The notes beneath the pieces were generated by a model that was given only the letters and a program-made list of their open reading frames with translations, had not been told where the DNA came from and searched no databases. A program made the position numbers and the translations under genes. 12,174 nucleotides of DNA, from the NCBI GenBank assembly GCA_030643455.1, contig DAOWLV010000039.1:1-12174 (forward strand), written 5' to 3'. Every line of letters begins with the position of its first letter. Within the stretch, counting starts at the first letter, position 1. Source of the stretch: Candidatus Krumholzibacteriia bacterium (GTDB taxonomy: Bacteria > Krumholzibacteriota > Krumholzibacteriia > LZORAL124-64-63). Below are positions 5,342 through 10,249 of this stretch, piece by piece.

Positions 5342-7918
5342 TCAATTGATGGTCAGGTTGTTCTCCATCTTGCCCGCGATACCGAGCTTGTCCATCTGCC
5401 GGTACAGGGTGCTTCGGCTGACACCCAGCCGGCGGGCGGCCTCGGCGCGGTTACCGTCAGTTTCGGCCAGGGCCTGCAGGATTCGGGACCGCCCCGTCTC
5501 CACGTCTTCACGGCGGCTGGATCTCCCGCCCGGCACGACCCTCAGCCGCACCTGCGAGGGGTCCGATATTCCGGCAACCCCGCCAGGGCCCTCCAGACAC
5601 CAGGACTGACCCTCGGTGGATCCGAGTTCGACCCGCACCTGGCCCCTGGCCTCCTTCTGGATCCTGGCCTGCCTGGCAACCATGGCGATTTCCCGCACGT
5701 TGCCCGGCCAGTCGTACTGCAGCATCCGGTCCAGGCTTTCCTGATTGAAGAATTCACCCAGTTCGATCCGCTGCCCCGACACCACCGTCAGGAAATGCCG
5801 AAGCAAGGGAAGGATGTCCTCGGTCCTGTCGGTCAACGGAGGCAGCTTCAACTCCAGGATCTTCAGACGGTAATACAGATCGGCGCGGAATCTCCCGGCG
5901 GCGACCAGTTTCTGAAGATCCGCGTTGGTCGCGGCGATCAACCGGATGTTGGTCCGCCGCTGGGAAGGATCCCCGATGGCCTGGTAGGTCCCGTCCTGCA
6001 GAAGGCGCAGGAGTTGGGGCTGCAATTCCAGCGGAAGATCACCAATCTCGTCCAGGAACAGGGTGCCATCGTGGGCCTTGGCCGCAAGGCCGATGCCGTC
6101 ACGATCAGCACCGCTGAAAGAACCCCGGGTGTGACCGAAGAACTCCCGCGCGAATATGGACTCGGGTATCGCCGAGACGTTGACGCAGACCAGTTCCCCG
6201 GCGCGGCGCCTGCTTTTCTGGTGCAGCCGCCGGGCGAACAGTTCCTTGCCGGTGCCCGTGGCGCCGGTGATCAAGACAGGTTCGTCCGAATCGGCGAAGG
6301 CATCGGAAAGCTGGATCAGGTCACGCATGCGTGAAGACACATGGATGATCGGGCTGGCCAGCGGTGGCTTGGGGCCGATCCCGTGCATCCGGTCAGCAGC
6401 GACAATCATGCGTTCGGCTTCCTGTTGATCCGCCCTGCGCCCGGAAATGACCGACAACAGCTTGCGGGCGGTCAGGGTCAGGTGATCCACCTCCATCTTG
6501 AGGAATAGGTCCAGGGCGAACATGGCAGCCCGCCAGGCCTCGTCCAGCAGAGCGGCGGGATCCTGGCATAAACCGCTGTCCAGCCCGGCCAGGCGGGTTC
6601 GCGCCAGGACCATCAGGGCCAGAGCGTGTTCATGATTGGCTCCAACCTCCTTGAGCAGTCGCGTCGCCTCGCGTCCGTGATGGGCGGCGGAATCGAGATC
6701 TCCGAGCCCAAGCAGACTTTCAGCCAGAACCCGGCGGACCACGCCTTCTTCGAACCTGTCGCCTTGCCGCCGGGTCATGGTCAAGGCGTTGCCCAGGACC
6801 GTCACGGCTTCGGATTGACGTCCGAGTTTCTCCAGACACTCACCCTGTCTGCGCAGGACTTCCATGACGATGTCACCGTCGGGCGCAATGCTGCGTCCGA
6901 TGGCCATGGCGCGGCTGTAGTAACGGCGGGCCTTGTCGATGGCGCCCTCGTCCCTGCAGACGTCACCCATGAACTCGAGGGCCAGGGCTTCCTCGCGGGA
7001 AAACATCAGCCGATTGGAATCTTCGTAAGCTGTCATCAATATCTCGCGGGCGGCCTCGAAATCGCCCTGCAACCGCAGGGTATTACCCTGGGCGATGGCA
7101 CATCGGCAAAGGCTGACCTTGGCTCCGACCTCTTTCAACAGGCGCGAAGCCGCCTTGAGTTCGGTCATGGACCGGCTGAACAGACCCTGCTTGTAATAGG
7201 CGATGCCGATGTTCATTCGGTTGCCGCCCATGTTCTTGATCATGCCCAGTTGCGTGTGGATATCCAGAGCCCGATCGAACCAGCGCACCGCGTTCCGGTA
7301 GTCGGACGACCTGAAGGAAATGATGCCCAGCAGGTTGGCCGTGCGGGCACATTCAAATTCCCGCTCCAGGACCTTGAACACCGCATAGGCTGCCTCGGCG
7401 TCCTCCCTGGCCCGGTCCGGATCGCCCAGATAGGAGAAAGCCAGTCCCCGCAAATAGAGGAACTCGGCGATGACCGGAGGCAGGCCGCGACGATGCGCTT
7501 CGATGAAGAGATTGGTCTGGTCCACCACCTGCACGTAATCTCCCCGCTTGCAGGCGAAAGCCAACTGGACGACATCCAGTTCAGGTGACTCTTCGGCCAC
7601 CATCCCCCACCGGCCGGCGGAGGCCTGGAGCACCTCGAAATCATCGTACTTTTCCAGCTGGAACAGGTTTTTCGCACACAGGATCACGACGTCCTGCACC
7701 GTGGGTGCAGAAAGATCGGGTACCAGTGACAGCGGAGGGCGTTGCCCGGCATCGACCTCGTCCAGACAGCGTCGAGCCACCGCCAGAGAGGTCTCATAGT
7801 CCTCGTCAAGATGGGCCTGCCAGGCTTTCTTCCAGGTCGAGGGATCCAGGGGAAGATCCTTCAGCGGGCCGTCACCAGAGCGGCTGGCGACCCCAGGGCG
7901 AATTGAGTCATGGCGCAT
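5342..7918 (-). CDS. Sigma-54-dependent transcriptional activator with N-terminal TPR sensor region
   Basis: An 858-residue bacterial enhancer-binding protein. Residues about 28-500 are all-helical TPR-like repeats with no receiver, GAF or PAS domain; one phrase, RLLKEVGA, occurs twice (259-266 and 420-427). The AAA+ domain (about 522-750) has Walker A GATGTGKE (552-559), Walker B GTLFLDE (618-624), RFRADLYYRL with its arginine-finger residues (676-685) and sensor II WPGNVRE (737-743). A Fis-type helix-turn-helix ends the protein (ILQALAETDGNRAEAARRLG..., 813-844). The sigma-54 contact loop reads GSFSGA (599-604) where GAFTGA is the norm: the central Phe is kept, with Ala to Ser and Thr to Ser. 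A TPR input suggests control by a bound protein or peptide, not by phosphorylation (inference). The ATG overlaps the end of the small secreted protein gene by 11 bases, so translation is probably coupled and the two may work together. Targets are unknown, and I saw no clear GG-N10-GC site nearby. Confidence 0.95.
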   Translation of the reverse strand: MRHDSIRPGVASRSGDGPLKDLPLDPSTWKKAWQAHLDEDYETSLAVARRCLDEVDAGQRPPLSLVPDLSAPTVQDVVILCAKNLFQLEKYDDFEVLQASAGRWGMVAEESPELDVVQLAFACKRGDYVQVVDQTNLFIEAHRRGLPPVIAEFLYLRGLAFSYLGDPDRAREDAEAAYAVFKVLEREFECARTANLLGIISFRSSDYRNAVRWFDRALDIHTQLGMIKNMGGNRMNIGIAYYKQGLFSRSMTELKAASRLLKEVGAKVSLCRCAIAQGNTLRLQGDFEAAREILMTAYEDSNRLMFSREEALALEFMGDVCRDEGAIDKARRYYSRAMAIGRSIAPDGDIVMEVLRRQGECLEKLGRQSEAVTVLGNALTMTRRQGDRFEEGVVRRVLAESLLGLGDLDSAAHHGREATRLLKEVGANHEHALALMVLARTRLAGLDSGLCQDPAALLDEAWRAAMFALDLFLKMEVDHLTLTARKLLSVISGRRADQQEAERMIVAADRMHGIGPKPPLASPIIHVSSRMRDLIQLSDAFADSDEPVLITGATGTGKELFARRLHQKSRRRAGELVCVNVSAIPESIFAREFFGHTRGSFSGADRDGIGLAAKAHDGTLFLDEIGDLPLELQPQLLRLLQDGTYQAIGDPSQRRTNIRLIAATNADLQKLVAAGRFRADLYYRLKILELKLPPLTDRTEDILPLLRHFLTVVSGQRIELGEFFNQESLDRMLQYDWPGNVREIAMVARQARIQKEARGQVRVELGSTEGQSWCLEGPGGVAGISDPSQVRLRVVPGGRSSRREDVETGRSRILQALAETDGNRAEAARRLGVSRSTLYRQMDKLGIAGKMENNLTIN

Positions 7919-8282
7919 GGGTCCCCTCCAGACTCAACTCCATCAGGCCCAGAGAGCCCTTGTCGATGACCATGATCCTGAAGATCAGGGTCCCACCCAC
8001 GAATTCAGGAATCAGCAGGATCTGAACCTGGTTGATATCGAACCCCAGCGGGATCCGAACCGGTTCGAAACCGGTTGAGTCCTGGACGTCGGATCCTCCA
8101 CCACTGCTGCCGTAATCATTGGTGTCAAGAGGGTCCCCTTCGGAGCCGCCCGAACCCCCGGTGCCGCTGCTCATTTCCTGGTAGGCCAACACATTGGCCG
8201 GGAGGAGGAAACTCGCGACCAGCGCGGCGGGAAATATCATGGACATCAGACGGCCGGATATAATGGAGAGTAATTTTTTCAT
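7908..8282 (-). CDS. Small secreted protein with Gly/Ser-rich linker, unknown function
   Basis: I do not recognise this 124-residue protein. The start at 8282 is supported by GGGAGG seven bases upstream and a good signal peptide directly after it (MKKLLSIISG, hydrophobic to about 30, cleavage likely after VLA, residue 33). The open frame extends upstream to 8414, but that would bury the signal. The mature protein opens with a low-complexity acidic Gly/Ser segment (about 37-70, with SSGTGGSGGSEGD and GSSGGGSD), then a compact hydrophobic beta-like part (72-118: EPVRIPLGFDINQVQILLIP, then GGTLIFRIMVIDKGSLGLMEL). There is no cysteine, so it is neither a lipoprotein nor disulfide-linked. It overlaps the start of the TPR sigma-54 activator by 11 bases (ATGCGCCATGA), so the two are probably made together. 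It could be a signal, a bound inhibitor or a target of the activator; none of these is shown by the sequence. Confidence 0.7.
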   Translation of the reverse strand: MKKLLSIISGRLMSMIFPAALVASFLLPANVLAYQEMSSGTGGSGGSEGDPLDTNDYGSSGGGSDVQDSTGFEPVRIPLGFDINQVQILLIPEFVGGTLIFRIMVIDKGSLGLMELSLEGTHAP

Positions 8283-8324
8283 GACTCCCTCCCTGGGAAT
8301 TTGACCGGACCGTCGAGACGAAAG

Positions 8325-8354
8325 CGTATCCCGAGGGTTGAAAAGCTTAAACAA
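8325..8354 (-). promoter_or_regulatory. Candidate sigma-70-type promoter for the secreted protein/activator unit
   Basis: On the minus strand TTGTTT (8354-8349) and GATACG (8330-8325) are 18 bases apart, in a locally AT-richer stretch about 40 bases before the ATG at 8282. The match to consensus is only partial. The rest of the 183-base gap (8283-8465) holds the ribosome-binding site and the hairpin at 8414-8446, and nothing else I can identify. Confidence 0.3.
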
Positions 8355-8413
8355 TCCGGACAGGATGTCGGGTGACGTTATTCTGAAGCTAAGGAATCGG
8401 CTGGAGAAAGCCA

Positions 8414-8446
8414 AGAGGGCCGGTCCGATTTGATGGCCGACCCTCT
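8414..8446 (-). terminator. Terminator-like hairpin after the receiver gene
   Basis: AGAGGG (8414-8419) pairs with CCCTCT (8441-8446). The stem extends to about 10 base pairs through one G-U wobble on the minus strand, with a 12-13-base loop. It begins 20 bases past the receiver gene stop at 8466. The minus strand then runs TGGCTTTCTCC, only mildly U-rich, so this is a moderate terminator or attenuator that would separate the receiver transcript from the downstream secreted-protein/activator unit. Confidence 0.5.
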
Positions 8447-8465
8447 GGTTTCTGGTTCGCGGAAA

Positions 8466-8978
8466 TCAGGCGTGTACCGGGATCCACTTCGAAAGAGCTT
8501 CGCAAACCACCTCGGGCTGGAAGGGTTTGAGCAGGAAGTCGTTGATCCCGGCGCGGTGCATGTCTGCGAGGTGTTTTCCCGGGTCCTGGGAGGTCAAAAT
8601 CAGGATGGGTACGGGCCTGTCGCAGTAGGGATGACCAGGCGGAAGATCGGCCTCCATCTTCCGGATCTCCTTGCTGGTCTCCATGCCGTTCATGCCCGGC
8701 ATGTTCATGTCGATGAGAACCAGGTCGTAGCGGGCTTCCGGGCAACCGTCCCTGAACATGGCCAAGGCGTATTCCCCGGTGGTGGCGGGCTCCACCTGGC
8801 AACCCATGCGACCGAGCAACCGGGCGCAGACCGCCAGATTGACCGGAGAATCATCGACCAGCAGGATACGCAGGGGACCCTCGTTCGGATCCACTCCGGG
8901 CACGTCGATTTTCCGGTCGCGGATGGAACCCGAACGGCGTCTCCGCAGGCGCGGATGATCTCTGAATCCTGGACTCAT
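8466..8978 (-). CDS. Stand-alone response-regulator receiver protein
   Basis: A single CheY-like receiver domain of two-component systems, 170 residues from the ATG at 8978. That start has AGAGGA five bases upstream; an upstream ATG at 9017 would add 13 residues without a comparable site. The acidic pocket is in LLVDDSPVN (D42, D43), the phospho-acceptor in LVLIDMNMPGMNG (D90), the switch Thr in ILILTSQD (T129) and the conserved Lys in FLLKPF (K151). The whole pocket is intact, so phosphorylation should be possible. No output domain follows, and the protein ends right after the last helix. The N-terminal 33 residues are an odd basic tail (RDHPRLRRRRSGSIRDRK, 6-23) that could bind nucleic acid, membrane or a partner. 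An insertion between beta-4 and its preceding helix (about 109-121, DLPPGHPYCD) lengthens the domain. No histidine kinase lies in the window. It could act by phosphotransfer or by binding a partner, possibly the nearby activator, which lacks a receiver. Confidence 0.92.
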   Translation of the reverse strand: MSPGFRDHPRLRRRRSGSIRDRKIDVPGVDPNEGPLRILLVDDSPVNLAVCARLLGRMGCQVEPATTGEYALAMFRDGCPEARYDLVLIDMNMPGMNGMETSKEIRKMEADLPPGHPYCDRPVPILILTSQDPGKHLADMHRAGINDFLLKPFQPEVVCEALSKWIPVHA

Positions 8979-9046
8979 TTCGTTCCTCTTTCCGATCGAA
9001 CCACTTGTCGAAGGCATTTCGTGGCGGCACTCGGTTTTTCGGCTGG

Positions 9047-9115
9047 AAACAGAACTGTTTTAGCTGAAATTGATGATTCGGAAACGGCTTCCTCTTTCGT
9101 TGCAGGATTTTGCAA
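9047..9115. promoter_or_regulatory. Two dyads in the divergent region between receiver and aldo/keto reductase genes
   Basis: The 240-base gap between the starts at 8978 (minus) and 9219 (plus) contains AAACAG-AA-CTGTTT (9047-9060, 6-base arms) and TTGCA-GGATTT-TGCAA (9100-9115, 5-base arms). Both lie in its AT-richer middle and are operator-sized. No clear -35/-10 pair goes with them. The remainder holds the tandem repeat at 9172-9218 and nothing else I can name. Confidence 0.3.
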
Positions 9116-9171
9116 CTACCACCTGCGCCTGACTCGTGGTACATTGTCCGGATTGTTGAACCCCCACTATT

Positions 9172-9218
9172 TCGCCAAGGGATTTCTCGCCAAGGGAGTC
9201 GCCATCAAAGGAGTCGCG
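9172..9218 (+). repeat. Degenerate tandem repeat with repeated Shine-Dalgarno-like cores
   Basis: Successive units TCGCCAAGGGATTTC (9172-9186), TCGCCAAGGGAG (9187-9198) and TCGCCATCAAAGGAG (9199-9213), then TCGCG, lead straight into the ATG at 9219. Each unit carries a purine-rich AAGGG/AAGGAG core, the last being the probable ribosome-binding site. The units are 15, 12 and 15 bases, all multiples of three. The frame is open through them, but coding here is not supported by family similarity. Confidence 0.6.
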
Positions 9219-10247
9219 ATGGAGTACAGATTTCTGGGCAAGTCGGGACTGCAGGTCTCGGCCCTGTCCTTCGGCGCCTGGGTCACCTTCCAGGACCAGC
9301 TCGATGTGGACAAGGCCTACCAGTGCATGAAGACGGCCTTCGACGCCGGAGTGAATTTCTTCGACAACGCGGAGGTCTACGCCGGCGGGATGGCCGAAAC
9401 CATCATGGGCCAGGTCCTGAAAAAGGCCGGCTGGCGGCGAAGTGATCTGGTGATCTCCACCAAGATCTTCTGGGGCGGCACACCCCAGGGCCCGGGCCAA
9501 CCCGTCAAGTCCGGTCCGAACGACCGGGGCCTGTCGCGCAAACACATCATCGAGGGCATCGATGCGGCGCTGGCCAGGCTGGACCTGGACTACGTCGACC
9601 TCATCTACTGCCATCGCCCCGACATCGACACGCCCATCGAGGAAACTGTGTGGGCCATGAACCAGGTGGTCCAGCAGGGTAAGGCCCTCTACTGGGGAAC
9701 CAGCGAGTGGTCCGCTGCCCAGATCCGCCGGGCCTACGACATCGCCCGTCGGGAACACCTGATCCCCCCGACCATGGAACAGCCCCAGTACAACATGTTC
9801 AGCCGGGATCGTGTGGAATCGGAATTCGCCCCCCTCTACGACGAGATAGGGCTGGGCACCACCATCTGGAGCCCGCTGGCCAGTGGCATCCTGACCGGCA
9901 AGTACAACGACGGCATTCCCGAGGGATCGCGCCTGTCCCTGAAAAACTACCAGTGGCTGCGGCCCGAACTGGAAAGCGAAGCCGGCAAGGCGAAGGTAGC
10001 CAAGGTCAAGAAGCTGATGCCGGTGGCCCAGGAGCTGGGCTGCACCATGGCCCAGCTGGCCATCGCCTGGTGCCTGACCAACGACGATGTCAGCACCGTG
10101 ATCACCGGCGCCTCGAGTCCGGCGCAGATTACCGAAAACATGGCGGCGCTGAAGATCGCCGAACTGCTGACACCCGATGTGCAGGAACGCATCGAAGACA
10201 TCCTGGACAACCGGCCCCAAGGCGAGCAAAACTGGAGAGGTATGTAA
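9219..10247 (+). CDS. Aldo/keto reductase, AKR6 (Kv-channel beta-subunit-like) family
   Basis: An NADPH-dependent (beta/alpha)8-barrel oxidoreductase of 342 residues. It opens MEYRFLGKSGLQVSALSFGAW, the standard AKR start. The catalytic set is visible: D49 and Y54 in FFDNAEVYAGG, K82 in ISTKIFWGG, and H132 in IYCHRPD. Kv-beta hallmarks run through the protein: GWRRSDLVI, RGLSRKHIIEG, YWGTSEWSA, WSPLASGILTGKY, YQWL, LAIAWCL and the cofactor-binding ITGASSPAQITEN. Unlike animal Kv-beta, it has a His at the fourth catalytic position and a roughly 13-residue insert (about 88-101, TPQGPGQPVKSGPN) just before RGLSRK. No potassium-channel gene is nearby, so a free-standing reductase of carbonyls or aldehydes is likely; the substrate is unknown. 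The start is set by AAAGGAG five bases upstream. It is followed after 2 bases by the M3 peptidase gene, so they probably share one transcript. Confidence 0.95.
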   Translation: MEYRFLGKSGLQVSALSFGAWVTFQDQLDVDKAYQCMKTAFDAGVNFFDNAEVYAGGMAETIMGQVLKKAGWRRSDLVISTKIFWGGTPQGPGQPVKSGPNDRGLSRKHIIEGIDAALARLDLDYVDLIYCHRPDIDTPIEETVWAMNQVVQQGKALYWGTSEWSAAQIRRAYDIARREHLIPPTMEQPQYNMFSRDRVESEFAPLYDEIGLGTTIWSPLASGILTGKYNDGIPEGSRLSLKNYQWLRPELESEAGKAKVAKVKKLMPVAQELGCTMAQLAIAWCLTNDDVSTVITGASSPAQITENMAALKIAELLTPDVQERIEDILDNRPQGEQNWRGM

Positions 10248-10249
10248 AC

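Noticed and set aside
5135..7588. Two long plus-strand open frames (399 and 320 codons)
   Set aside because: Both are antisense to the sigma-54 activator, whose AAA+ and HTH motifs are unmistakable. Neither has recognisable motifs.
8430..9218. Upstream extension of the reductase frame on the plus strand
   Set aside because: It is antisense to the receiver gene, which has a complete active site. The reductase family start and ribosome-binding site are at 9219.
8979..9218. Sigma-54 promoter (GG-N10-GC) near the activator's neighbours
   Set aside because: Candidates such as TGGTAC and TTGCA occur, but none has the required 10-base spacing between GG and GC.
9060..10229. Minus-strand open frame of 389 codons
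   Set aside because: It is the antisense shadow of the aldo/keto reductase, and its composition is that of a mirrored codon pattern.
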